This document shows positions 9,511 through 18,446 of a stretch of 64,000 bases of DNA, one piece after another. This DNA is from Halomonas alkalicola. GTDB taxonomy: Bacteria; Pseudomonadota; Gammaproteobacteria; Pseudomonadales; Halomonadaceae. Location: contig NZ_CP131913.1 of NCBI RefSeq assembly GCF_030704205.1, positions 1,612,001 through 1,676,000 of the forward strand. Reading direction: 5' to 3'. Position 1 is the first letter of the stretch. Each line of letters starts with the position of its first letter. Position numbers and translations under genes: made by a program. The notes under the pieces were generated by a model. The model saw only the letters and a program-made list of their open reading frames with translations, ran no database searches and was not told the DNA's origin.

Positions 9511-11905
9511 TCAGGGCCGTGTCGTGTGGGTCGGACCGCCGGCATCGCCCGGCGTTCCCGGCAGCTGCCACCACGCCGGCAGCCGAGCGCGCACCTCGGG
9601 CCGGGCGAAGCGGTCGTCCATCAGCACCACGGTGCCGCGGTCCTCGGGGCCGCGGATCACCCGGCCGGCGGCCTGCACCACCTTGATCAGCCCCGGCACC
9701 CGGTAGGCGTAGTCATCGCCGCGCCCGAAGCGGGCCTGGAGCCGCGCCTTCAGGGCCTCGTTGAAGTCGTCGAAGGGGGGCAGGCCGAGGGTGGCGACGA
9801 AGGCGCCGATCAGCCGCTCCCCCGGCAGGTCGACCCCCTCGGCGAAGGCGCCGCCCAGCACCGCGAAGCCGATGCCCTGCCCCGCCGGCGTGAAGCGCGC
9901 CAGGAAGGCGTCGCGCTCGGGCTCCCCCATCCCGCGCACCTGGGTCCAGGTGGGAATCGTCGGATGCGCCTCGGCGAAGGCCGCCCGCGCCTGCTCCAGG
10001 TAGGCGAAGCTGCTGAAGAAGGCCAGGTAGTTGCCGGGGCGGCGGTGGTACTGGCCGGCCAGCTCGGCGACGATGGGCGACAGCGAGGCCTCGCGATCCC
10101 GCAGCCGGGTGGAGATATCGGCGCGGATGCGCACCTCGAGCTGCCCGGCGGCGAAGGGCGAGGCCACCGACTGCCAGACCGTCTGTGCCGGTAGCCCCAG
10201 CAGATCGCGATGGTAGCCGGGCGGGGCCAGGGTCGCCGAGAAGAGCACCGCGGCGTGAGCCGCCGCAAAGCGCGGGGCGAGGAAGTCCGCCGGCACCAGA
10301 TTGCGCAGCCCCAGCAGGGCCCTGCCGCGGCCGTGGCGGGCCAGGTCGCAGAGCGAGTGGTCGCCGAAGGCCTCCGCCAGGCGGGTGAAGGCCAGCGCCT
10401 CGAAGAGCAGCTCCTGGAGCTCGGCGCTGCCCCCCTCGGGGTGCTCGCCCAGGTAGTCGGTGATGGCGCTGGCCGCCCCCTGCAGGGCGCCCAGCATCGC
10501 CTCGGGCACGCCCTCCAGCACCCGATAGGCCGGCCGCCCCGGCTCGCCGGCCTCGGCGAGGCCCGCCTCCTTCACCACGCCCTGCCACTGGCGGGCCAGG
10601 CGCGCCAGCGGCCGGGAGAGCGCCGGCGGCGCGCCGCGGCGCAGCCGGGCGAGCCGGCGCTGGTCGAGCTCGGCGCTGTACATGCCCCGGGCCCGCTCCA
10701 CCAGGTTGTGGGCCTCATCCACCAGCAGCCCCACCCGCCAGCGGTTGGCCGTCGCCAGGCCGTGGAGCAGTGCGTTGGCGTCGAACCAGTGGTTGACCCC
10801 CCCCCACCACCACATCGCACCAGCGCGCCAGCTCCTGGCCCAGGTAGTAGGGGCAGACGCCTTGCTCACGAGCCACCTCGCGCAGCGCCTCGCGATCCAG
10901 CCAGCCGCGCTCGACCGCTGCCTGGCGCGCCGCCGGCAGGCGATCGTAGAAGCCCGCCGCCAGCGGGCAGGCCTCGCCGTGGCAGGCTCGGCCGGGGTAC
11001 TCGCAGGCCTTCTCCCGGGCGGTAAGCTCCAGCACCCGCAGCGGCAGTCGCTCGGGCCCCGCTTCCGAGGGTCCGCCGCCCGGCTCCGCTGTGGTTCCCG
11101 CCTCACCCTTCGCCTCCAGCTGGCGAAGCGCCGACAGCGCCAGGGCGCGCCCCGGGGTCTTCATGGTGAGAAACAGCACCCGGTCGAGGTCATGGCGGGG
11201 CATCGCCTTGAGCAGGGGGAAGAGGGTGCCGAGGGTCTTGCCGATGCCGGTGGGGGCCTGGGCCAGCAGACAGCGGCCGGTGGCCGCGGCCTTGTAGGCG
11301 CCCTCGGCCAGTGCCCGCTGCCCGGGGCGGAAGTCGGCATGGGGAAAGGCGAGCCCCTGCAGGGCGGCATCCCGCCGCGCGCGATGCGCCGCCTCCTGCT
11401 TGGCCCAGGCGCGGTAGCGCCGGCAGAGCGCGGCGAGAAAGGCCCACAGCTCGGCGGCATCACAGCGCTGCTCGAGGCGGGTCTCCCGACCGCTGCCCAC
11501 CTCCAGGTAGACCAGCGCCAGGGTGATTTCGGCCAGGCCCCGCTCGGCGCAGAGCAGGGCGCCGTAGGCCTTCGCCTGGGCCCAGTGCAGGGCGCGCTGG
11601 TTGGCCGCCATGCGCGAGAGGTCGCCGCGATGGGTCTTCACCTCCTCCAGGCAGCGGGCGGCCGGGTCATAGACGTCGGCGCGCCCGCGCACCTCGAGCC
11701 CCTCGACCACGCCGGCGAGTGCCACCTCGCGCTGGTAGCCTTCGCCGCGGCGGCGGGCGATCTCGGCGTGGCCGGCGATGCCCTCCTCGGCGCTGGGCGC
11801 CGGGGTGAAGCGGTGGTCGAGGTCCCCCTCCCGGGCGGTGAAGTCGCACAGGGTGCGCACCGCCACCCGCAGGCGTCGCGCCTCACTTATGCAAGGTCCG
11901 CTCAT
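9511..11905 (-). pseudogene. Fe-S DEAD_2/DinG-family helicase with nuclease-like N-terminus, frameshifted
   Basis: Two overlapping frames together encode one XPD/DinG-type superfamily 2 helicase. The start MSGPCISEARRL overlaps the FAN1-like stop (ATGA). Residues about 50-170 look like a PD-(D/E)XK fold (RGRADVYD, then LEEVKT). Next come Walker A (QAPTGIGKT), a four-cysteine Fe-S cluster region (C-x6-C, C-x4-C, CPYY), the DEAH box (LLVDEAHNL) and motif VI (QAAGRVIRG). The frame breaks in a run of nine Cs at 10797-10805; eight would restore DVVVGGVNHWFDAN and a 797-residue protein. As read, translation stops at 10715 after 396 residues, losing motifs II-VI. Could be a sequencing error or true inactivation. 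Confidence 0.85.
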
Positions 11906-13647
11906 GCGGGGTCCGCCCAGCGCACGTGGCAGACCGCGACGGGGATGCCGTGCTCCCGGAAGAAGGCGAGCCAGCGGCGCTGGTTGTCCTGCAGGCGGTC
12001 GCCGGGGCCCTTCACCTCGATCAGCCGGTAGCGGGGCTCCCCGGCGGGCGCCTCGGGGAAGAACTGGATCAGGTCCGGCAGGCCGGCGCGGTTGGCCTTG
12101 AGGTCCCCCAGCAGCCGTTCGAAGCAGGCGCGCAGTTGCTCGGCGGGCAGGCACGAAAGCGCAAGCGACAGCAGCGCCTCCTCCAGCGCCCCCCAGTGGA
12201 CGAAGGGGTTGGCGAGCCCCTGCTTCTCCCGCCATGTCGAGAGGATTGCCCATTTGTGGCGGCCGTCGTCGAGGCGCGCCAGACAGTCATCGAAGTGCTC
12301 GCGGCGGCGGGCCACGAAGTCCTCCCGGTAGAGGTCCGCCGGGCCGCTGTGGAAGGGGTGGAAGAAGGCACCGGGCAGGGGCACGAAGAGCGCCTCCCAG
12401 CAGAGCAGGCCGAAGAGCCCGGTGAGCAGGGTGTTCTCCACGTAGGCCACCGGGGCGTCGTCACGCTGCAGGTGCTCGCCCACCGCGCGCTCGACGCTGG
12501 AAGAGCGCGGCAGGCAGAGCGCGAGGCGCTCGGGATCAGGCGCCGCCTCCCGGGGCAGCGGTGCGCGCCCCAGCCGGCGCCGCAGCCGGGGGCGCAGCCG
12601 CGCGAGGGCCTGGGCCTCCGCCTCCCCCGGTGACCCGCCGGCCAGGGCTTCCGTCAGGGCATGGGCCTCACCATGCTCGCCCCGGCGCTCCAGCAGGCGC
12701 AGGCATCGGATACGCGCCTCGGCGCTGCCGGCGTCCACCGGCCAGCCCGCCTGGTGGTAGAGCGACAGCGCCAGTTCACCCTGCCCGGCCCGCTCCGCCT
12801 GTCGGCCCAGGGCCAGCTCCAGACGCCGGTGCCGCGCCGCAAGCCAGGAGTTATCCGCCAGCACCGGAGGCAGCTCGGCCGCCAGCATCGATGCGGGCTC
12901 GCCGGCGTCGAGCCGCTCGCGCAGCCGATGCAGGGCCAGGTAGGCGTCCACCTCCTCACGGCGCTGGAAGGCCCGGGACTCGGCGCCGAAGGGCACCCGC
13001 TCGAAGCGCTGCACCCCGAGCTCGGCGAGCACGAAGTCGGACCAGTCCTGGCGCAGGTTGCCGAAGAACATCAGCCGAAGGCGGTCGCAGGTGGCCATCA
13101 CGGTCAGGCGCACCACCCGATCCGGGGCCTCGGGCCACCACGCGGCCAGCGGACGCGCCGCGAGGCCCCGAGGCGCCAAGGCATCGAGCAGGGTGCCCTT
13201 GCCCAGCGAGGCCGAAAGCCCGGCGGCGCGGATCTCCCCGGCCAGGGCCTGGCGCAGCTCGGGCAGGCGCAGCTGGGCGAAGAGGACCTCCAGGGAGAGG
13301 GCGGGAGCCGACTCGACCAGGCCGGCGGCGACCAGAGGCGCCAGGGCCGCCTCGCCAGGGTCGCTCGCGGCGCTGTTGCCGGTCTCGGCTCTGTCTGCGG
13401 TATGGGCACTGACCTCGGCGCTGATCTCGGGATAGACGAGCTTCGAGGTGCGAAAGTGCTCGCCGCGGCGCATCACCATGCGCACCAGCAGCGCCCGGGA
13501 GGCCCGGGGCAGCGCCGCGAACTCGGCCAGGAAGGCCAGCTCCTCGTCGCTCAAGAGGTCGCCATGGCGCTCGGCCACCCAGCCCAGCACGAACTCGAAG
13601 TTCACCAGGTAGTAGAAGGGATCGTCGAGGGAAGCCGCTGCCGCCAC
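11902..13647 (-). CDS. FAN1-like VRR-NUC nuclease
   Basis: A 581-residue homologue of FAN1, a structure-specific nuclease that removes DNA interstrand crosslinks. Bacterial examples are known, for instance in Pseudomonas. The N-terminus (DPFYYLVNFEFVLGWVAERH) is the typical SAP-like opening, followed by a helical TPR-like middle. The C-terminal VRR-NUC domain has the catalytic series GLPDLIQFF, then YRLIEVKGPGD and DNQRRWL. The start is a GTG at 13647, four bases after the nitronate monooxygenase stop. It overlaps the helicase gene by four bases, so the two should be translated together as a repair module. Confidence 0.88.
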   Translation of the reverse strand: MAAAASLDDPFYYLVNFEFVLGWVAERHGDLLSDEELAFLAEFAALPRASRALLVRMVMRRGEHFRTSKLVYPEISAEVSAHTADRAETGNSAASDPGEAALAPLVAAGLVESAPALSLEVLFAQLRLPELRQALAGEIRAAGLSASLGKGTLLDALAPRGLAARPLAAWWPEAPDRVVRLTVMATCDRLRLMFFGNLRQDWSDFVLAELGVQRFERVPFGAESRAFQRREEVDAYLALHRLRERLDAGEPASMLAAELPPVLADNSWLAARHRRLELALGRQAERAGQGELALSLYHQAGWPVDAGSAEARIRCLRLLERRGEHGEAHALTEALAGGSPGEAEAQALARLRPRLRRRLGRAPLPREAAPDPERLALCLPRSSSVERAVGEHLQRDDAPVAYVENTLLTGLFGLLCWEALFVPLPGAFFHPFHSGPADLYREDFVARRREHFDDCLARLDDGRHKWAILSTWREKQGLANPFVHWGALEEALLSLALSCLPAEQLRACFERLLGDLKANRAGLPDLIQFFPEAPAGEPRYRLIEVKGPGDRLQDNQRRWLAFFREHGIPVAVCHVRWADPA

Positions 13648-13651
13648 CCCG

Positions 13652-14689
13652 CTAGAGCCCCCTGGCCAGCTCGGCCACTACCTCGGCGGCGGGCACCTCG
13701 CGGCAGCGGCTGGCGTTCTGGCCCGCCCAGAGCGGGGAGAAGTCGCCGCTGCCCTGGGCCTCGGCGGCGGCACGCAGCGGGGCGATGGCGGCGGTGGCCA
13801 GGGGAAAGGCCGGAGCGGCATCGCTCATCGGCCCCAGCTCGCGCATCAGCCGGGTGACGATGCCCCGGGCCGGACGGCCGCTGTAGAGGTTGGTCAGCGC
13901 CGTGTAGCGGGCCGCCTCGCTCATCAGCGCCCGGCGGTGGATCGCCGAGATGGTCGACTCGGGGCAGCACAGGAAGGCGGTGCCCACCTGCACCGCCTCG
14001 GCCCCCAGCGCCCGGGCCGCCGCCACGCCGCGGGCATCGGCGATGCCGCCGGCGGCGATCAGCGGCAGGTCGACGGCCTCGCGCACCTGGGGCAGCAGCG
14101 CGAAGGTGCCCACCTGGGTGGTGGGCTCCTCGGTCAGGAACATGCCCCGGTGGCCGCCCGCCTCCAGCCCCTGGACGATAATGGCATCGGCGCCGTGGGC
14201 CGCGAGCCACCGGGCCTCCTCCACCGTAGTGGCCGAGGCGAGCACCGTGGCGCCCCACGCCTTGACTCGCGCAAGCAGCGCGGCCTCGGGCAGCCCGAAG
14301 TGGAAGCTCACCACCTCGGGGCGGAAGGACTCGAGGGCATCGCAGGCCTCGTAGTCGAAGGGGCGCCGCCCCGGCCCAGCCGGCACCGCGCCGATGTCGA
14401 GACCGAACTCGGCGTAGTAGGGGGCAAGCGCCTCGTGCCAGCGAGTCTGGGCGGCGGCATCCGGTGCGGGCGGCGCATGGCAGAAGAAGTTGACGTTGAC
14501 GGGGGCCGAGGTGGCGGCGCGAAAGGCGGCGAGCTCCTCGGCCATGGCCGAGGGCGCGAGCATGGCGCAGGGCAGCGCGCCGAGGCCGCCGGCTCGGGCC
14601 ACGGCGATGGCCAGCTCGCTGCCCTGGGCGCCGGCCATGGGGGCCTGGAGGATCGGCAGCGTGATGCCGAGGGTCTGGGTCAGGCTCAT
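13652..14689 (-). CDS. Nitronate monooxygenase (2-nitropropane dioxygenase family)
   Basis: A 345-residue FMN-dependent TIM-barrel enzyme that oxidises alkyl nitronates such as propionate 3-nitronate. Family features are LPILQAPMAG at the N-terminus, ALPCAM, NVNFFCHAP, the phosphate-binding GLEAGGHRG (about 167-175) and LIAAGGIADARGV, then GAEAVQVGTAFL. The start overlaps the stop of the BrkB-like gene (ATGA), and the FAN1-like gene follows closely, so all lie in one minus-strand operon. The link to DNA repair genes is probably only co-transcription. Confidence 0.88.
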   Translation of the reverse strand: MSLTQTLGITLPILQAPMAGAQGSELAIAVARAGGLGALPCAMLAPSAMAEELAAFRAATSAPVNVNFFCHAPPAPDAAAQTRWHEALAPYYAEFGLDIGAVPAGPGRRPFDYEACDALESFRPEVVSFHFGLPEAALLARVKAWGATVLASATTVEEARWLAAHGADAIIVQGLEAGGHRGMFLTEEPTTQVGTFALLPQVREAVDLPLIAAGGIADARGVAAARALGAEAVQVGTAFLCCPESTISAIHRRALMSEAARYTALTNLYSGRPARGIVTRLMRELGPMSDAAPAFPLATAAIAPLRAAAEAQGSGDFSPLWAGQNASRCREVPAAEVVAELARGL

Positions 14690-15714
14690 CGGGGCTCTCC
14701 GGGATCTTGTGGAACGTCGGGTGTCACGTCGGGTGAATCATCGCCCTTGCCATCGCGGCGCCAGGGCCGACGGGGCCCCAGGGTGTCGGCCACGAAGGCG
14801 CCGCGCTCGCCCAGAGGCCGGGGCTCGCCGACGGTGGTGTCGCGGCGGGTCTGGCGCTCCATTTCACCGTTGATCTCGGCGCCCAGCAAGACGACGAAGG
14901 CCGATAGCCAGAACCACAGCATCAGCACCACCACGGCACCGAGGGAGCCGTAGAGCTGGCTCAGGGTGGCCATGCGCCCCACGTAGAGCGAGAGGCCGGC
15001 AGAGCCCAGGATCCACAGCAGGGTGGCGGTGACGGTACCGACGCTGACCCACTCCCAGCGCGGCGAACGGCGGTAGGGGGCGAAGCGGTAGAGCACCGCG
15101 ATCACCGCCATCATCACCAGCAGCAGCGCCGACCAGCGCGCCAGGCCGACCAGCATGGCCGGGATACCCGTCAGGCCGAGCAGGCCGCTGGCCAGGGGGA
15201 AGAGGGCCACGACAACGATGGTGACCAGGGTCAGGACGATCAACCCCAGGGTCAGGGCGGCCACCACCAGCTGGCGGCCCAGCGGACCGCGCCGCTCCTC
15301 CTCGCCGTAGACCAGGTTGAGGGCGATGATCAGCCCGCGCACTCCCTTGGAGGCCGCGAACAGGGCCACCGCCAGGCTGCCGAGGGCGGTCAGGCTGAGG
15401 CCGGTGGGGGTGTTGTCGCCGATCTCGCGGGCCTGCTCCTCGATCAGCCCCGCCGCTTCTGGCGGCACAAAGCGTGCCAGCTCGGCGATCTGGCGTGCCA
15501 TGTCCTGGGGGTCGAGCACCAGGGCCCAGAGGGAGATCACCGCCGCGATGGCGGGAAACACCGAGAGCAGGGCATAGAAGGCGATACCGGCGGCCAGCAG
15601 GCCGACGCGGTCGTCGACCAGCTGCTCCTTGACGCGCCAGAGGATGTCGAGCCAGCCGGGACCGGGAATCTGTGCGGGCCTGGCGGCGCGCCGGCCGCGT
15701 CGCGATAGGGTCAT
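14686..15714 (-). CDS. YihY/BrkB-family inner-membrane protein
   Basis: A 342-residue integral membrane protein with about six helices. Typical motifs are LAAGIAFYALLSVFPAIAA near the N-terminus and LYRFAPYRRSPRWEWVSVGT in the middle, then SQLYGSLGAVVVLMLWFWLS. The family was once annotated as ribonuclease BN by mistake and is better called YihY/BrkB, with unclear function, possibly transport. The C-terminal 50 residues are charged and probably cytoplasmic. It overlaps the downstream nitronate monooxygenase by four bases and follows the aspartic protease gene by seven. Confidence 0.85.
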   Translation of the reverse strand: MTLSRRGRRAARPAQIPGPGWLDILWRVKEQLVDDRVGLLAAGIAFYALLSVFPAIAAVISLWALVLDPQDMARQIAELARFVPPEAAGLIEEQAREIGDNTPTGLSLTALGSLAVALFAASKGVRGLIIALNLVYGEEERRGPLGRQLVVAALTLGLIVLTLVTIVVVALFPLASGLLGLTGIPAMLVGLARWSALLLVMMAVIAVLYRFAPYRRSPRWEWVSVGTVTATLLWILGSAGLSLYVGRMATLSQLYGSLGAVVVLMLWFWLSAFVVLLGAEINGEMERQTRRDTTVGEPRPLGERGAFVADTLGPRRPWRRDGKGDDSPDVTPDVPQDPGEPR

Positions 15715-15721
15715 GACGTCC

Positions 15722-16246
15722 TCAGTGGGAACCGGCGGGATGGAGCACCATGCGGGCGTCGCGGCTCTCGATGTCGAAGCGGTTGAGGAAGCTCATGCCG
15801 AGCAGCGCCACCTCGCCCTCCATGCCGGGGCTGATGGAGCCGCGCACCTCGCGGGCCGCGAAGCCGCCGAGGCTCACCTCGTCGAGGGTGGTGAGCTCGC
15901 CGCGCACCCGGCCGTTGGCGGTATTGAACCAGGCACTACCGGTCGCCTCCAGGCCCAGGCGCTCGGCCAGCGCCGAGGAGACGGCCACGTAGGTGGCCCC
16001 GGTATCGAGCAGGAACTCCACCGGCTCGCCGTTGATGCGCCCGGTGGCCAGGAAGTGGCCGGCGCGGTTGCGCTCCAGCACCACCGAGCTCTCGCCGTTC
16101 ACGGCGTTGACCAGGTGGGCGTTGGGGTTGCGCTGGCTCTCCAGGAAGCCGTGGAACCACCAGGTCCCGGCCCCGATGAAGAGCATCCAGAACAGCAGCA
16201 TCATGCCGAGCCCGGTGCGCCGGACCGTCCTGTTGTCATCGCTCAT
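15722..16246 (-). CDS. Membrane-anchored retropepsin-like aspartic protease
   Basis: A 174-residue protein of the TIGR02281-type clan AA aspartic proteases. One membrane helix (about 12-30) is followed by a periplasmic domain holding the single catalytic motif FLLDTGATYVAVS (Asp81). Like retroviral proteases it must dimerise to form an active site. LLGMSFLNRFDI near the end is the matching conserved strand. The ATG at 16246 follows GGGAGG; the longer frame to 16378 would overlap the divergent hydrolase gene and has no good ribosome site. It heads a four-gene minus-strand operon. The substrate is unknown. Confidence 0.82.
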   Translation of the reverse strand: MSDDNRTVRRTGLGMMLLFWMLFIGAGTWWFHGFLESQRNPNAHLVNAVNGESSVVLERNRAGHFLATGRINGEPVEFLLDTGATYVAVSSALAERLGLEATGSAWFNTANGRVRGELTTLDEVSLGGFAAREVRGSISPGMEGEVALLGMSFLNRFDIESRDARMVLHPAGSH

Positions 16247-16364
16247 GGCACGCCTCCCGGGGCGTTGGTGGCCTGTGACACTCCCGCGTTGACACCTCAC
16301 TCCTCCCTGACTGTACTGAATGCCGTCCGGCCGGACACCCGCGCAATCACAAGGATAACGCCCC

Positions 16365-17648
16365 ATGCAGGACAGCACTCAGCTTTCGACTCCCTCGATC
16401 GCCCATCATTCCCACTCTTCCTGTCACCACTCCTGTCACCACTCCTCTCACCACCCCTCTCCCGTTCCCCTTCAGGCCCTTGCCGCCGGCCTCTGCCTGG
16501 GGGCGGCGCTGCTGATGGCGGGCGCGGCCTACGCCTGGGATGGCGTTGTCGAGAAGCAGGTCTTCGAGATGGAGGAATACACCACCCGCGGCGGCGAGAC
16601 CATCGCGGACCTGGCGGTGGGCTGGGAGGCCTACGGCACCCTCAACGAGGCCCGGGACAACGCCATCCTGATCACCCACTTCTTCTCGGGCACCAGCCAC
16701 GCCGCCGGCCGCTACGAGGAGGAGGGGCCCGCCGGCTACTGGGACAGCATCATCGGCCCCGGCAAGCCGCTGGATACCGCCGAGTTCTACATCATCGCCT
16801 CGGACACCCTGGTCAACCTCAACGCCCATGACCCCAAGGTAACCACCACCGGTCCGGCCTCGACCCACCCCGAGACCGGAGAGCCCTGGGGCCTGGACTT
16901 CCCGGTGGTGACCATCGGCGACTTCGTCGATGTCCAGAAGGCGCTGCTGGAGAGCCAGGGCATCGAGCGGCTGCACGCCGTGATGGGCGCCTCCATGGGG
17001 GCGCTGCAGGCCTACGAGTGGGCCAGCACCTACCCGGAGCGGGTCGAGCGGCTGATTCCGGTGATCGGCGCCGGCGAGGCCGACCCCTGGCTGCTGGCCA
17101 CCCTCGCCGCCTGGGCCGCGCCGATCCGCGTGGATGCCAACTGGAACGGCGGGGACTACTACGACGGCGAGCCCCCGCTGGATGGGCTGCGCGAGGCGCT
17201 CAAGCTGGTCACCCTCAACGCCAACCACTGGCAGTGGGCCAACGAAACCTTCGACCGCAGCTGGGCCGACGAGGATGCGGACCCCGCCCGGGATCTCGAC
17301 GCCCGCTACGCCATCGAGCAGACCCTTGACGACATCGCCACGGCCCGCGCCGAGGTGGCCGACGCCAACCACCTGCTCTACCTGGTGCGCGCCAACCAGA
17401 CCTTCATGGCCGGCTACGGCAAGAGCCTGGAAGCGGGCCTGGCCGCCATCGAGGCGCCGACCCTGATGCTCTACAGCGAGGATGACCTGGTCTTCGCTCC
17501 CCAGAGCGTGCGGCGCACCGCCGAGCTGATCGCCGCCGATGGCACCCCGGTGGAGCTGATTCCCCTCACGGGCACCCGCGGCCACCTGGATGGCGTGGTG
17601 GCCATCGACCAGGCAGGCGATCGCCTGCGCGCCTTCCTGGCGGAGTGA
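16365..17648 (+). CDS. Exported MetX-like alpha/beta hydrolase
   Basis: A 427-residue alpha/beta hydrolase of the homoserine O-acetyltransferase (MetX) superfamily. The nucleophile is Ser210 in GASMGALQ, the acid is in YSEDDLVF and the base in GTRGHLDG. Unlike cytoplasmic MetX it has a hydrophobic export segment (about 36-56, ending AGAAYA before WDG). It is therefore probably a periplasmic esterase or acyltransferase rather than a methionine enzyme. The first 35 residues are rich in His, Ser and Cys and encoded by a 12-base repeat. AAGGA precedes the ATG, and there is no later start before the export segment. Confidence 0.82.
   Translation: MQDSTQLSTPSIAHHSHSSCHHSCHHSSHHPSPVPLQALAAGLCLGAALLMAGAAYAWDGVVEKQVFEMEEYTTRGGETIADLAVGWEAYGTLNEARDNAILITHFFSGTSHAAGRYEEEGPAGYWDSIIGPGKPLDTAEFYIIASDTLVNLNAHDPKVTTTGPASTHPETGEPWGLDFPVVTIGDFVDVQKALLESQGIERLHAVMGASMGALQAYEWASTYPERVERLIPVIGAGEADPWLLATLAAWAAPIRVDANWNGGDYYDGEPPLDGLREALKLVTLNANHWQWANETFDRSWADEDADPARDLDARYAIEQTLDDIATARAEVADANHLLYLVRANQTFMAGYGKSLEAGLAAIEAPTLMLYSEDDLVFAPQSVRRTAELIAADGTPVELIPLTGTRGHLDGVVAIDQAGDRLRAFLAE
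16412..16462 (+). repeat. 12-bp tandem repeat coding a Cys/His-rich leader
   Basis: Three 12-base units (CCACTCCTGTCA, CCACTCCTCTCA, CCACCCCTCTCC) follow a 15-base variant. They lie in frame inside the MetX-like gene and encode a Ser/Cys-His-His-Ser series. Being a multiple of three, copy-number changes would keep the frame. Confidence 0.75.
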
Positions 17649-17676
17649 TGGCAGGGTCATGCAGCGCGACCCCGGC

Positions 17677-17702
17677 GCCCTGGCGGCTCAACCCGCCAGG
17701 GC
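17677..17702. terminator. Hairpin between convergent metX-like and TauE genes
   Basis: A ten-base perfect stem (GCCCTGGCGG / CCGCCAGGGC) with a six-base loop. It includes the stop codon of the TauE gene and lies 28 bases after the hydrolase stop. It probably ends transcripts from both sides, though no long T run follows. Confidence 0.5.
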
Positions 17703-18437
17703 CCGCACCAGCAGGTAGCTGCCCATGGCCAGCAGGCCGCTGAGGAAGGCGCGCCGGAAGGTCGCCTCCGAGAGGCGCGCGCGCAGCCACTGCCCCAGCC
17801 GCATGCCCACCAGCGCCGGCACCACCGCCGCCAGGGAGAGCAGGCCCAGCTCGATGCTGAGCAGGCGCTGGCCGCCCAGGGCGAGGCCCAGCGCCAGGGT
17901 GGTGGCCACGAAGAGCACGCCCATGGCCTGGATCAGCATCTCCCGCGGCAGGCCCAGGGACTGCAGGTAGGCGACGCCCGGAAAGACCGAGGAGCCGGTC
18001 ATGCCGGTCAGCAGGCCGGTCAGGGCCCCGTTGACCGGCGCGGCATGACGCCCGCCGCCGACCAGCCTCGCCAGGCCCAGGTTGCACAGCCCGGCGAGCG
18101 CATAGAAGACGATCAGCACGCCCAGGAGCCCCGATAGCCAGCGCACCTCGACCCGCGCCAGGATGCTCACCCCCAGCCATACCGTCACCACCGAGGCCAG
18201 CAGGAAGGGCCAGAGCTGCCTGAGGATGCGCCCCAGGTAGCCGCCCACCAGCGCCTGCCAGACATTGGTGATCGGGGTGGGTGCCAGCAGCAGCGCCATG
18301 GCGGGCTGCAGCCCCAGGGTGGCGGCCAGCAGCGCCAGCGACACCGTGGGCATGCCCATGCCGATGATGCCCTTGACCCCACCGGCCACCAGGAAGGTGG
18401 CGGCGACAAGCAGCAGGATGAGCGGCTCTCCCATCAC
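17688..18437 (-). CDS. TauE/SafE-family sulfite/anion exporter
   Basis: A 249-residue inner-membrane permease with about eight helices of the TauE/SafE family, which exports sulfite, sulfoacetate and related anions. Two half repeats are recognisable. GGVKGIIGMGMPTVSL near the N-terminus and GLLTGMTGSSVFPGVAYLQ in the middle are the paired glycine-rich signatures. It lies nine bases downstream of the MFS gene on the same strand and is probably co-transcribed. The true substrate cannot be told from sequence. Confidence 0.85.
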   Translation of the reverse strand: MMGEPLILLLVAATFLVAGGVKGIIGMGMPTVSLALLAATLGLQPAMALLLAPTPITNVWQALVGGYLGRILRQLWPFLLASVVTVWLGVSILARVEVRWLSGLLGVLIVFYALAGLCNLGLARLVGGGRHAAPVNGALTGLLTGMTGSSVFPGVAYLQSLGLPREMLIQAMGVLFVATTLALGLALGGQRLLSIELGLLSLAAVVPALVGMRLGQWLRARLSEATFRRAFLSGLLAMGSYLLVRALAG

Positions 18438-18446
18438 TCGCGCCCC

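Noticed and set aside
13150..13400. Possible frameshift or insertion in the FAN1-like gene
   Set aside because: The frame stays open and the Ala/Leu-rich middle is normal for the family's helical region.
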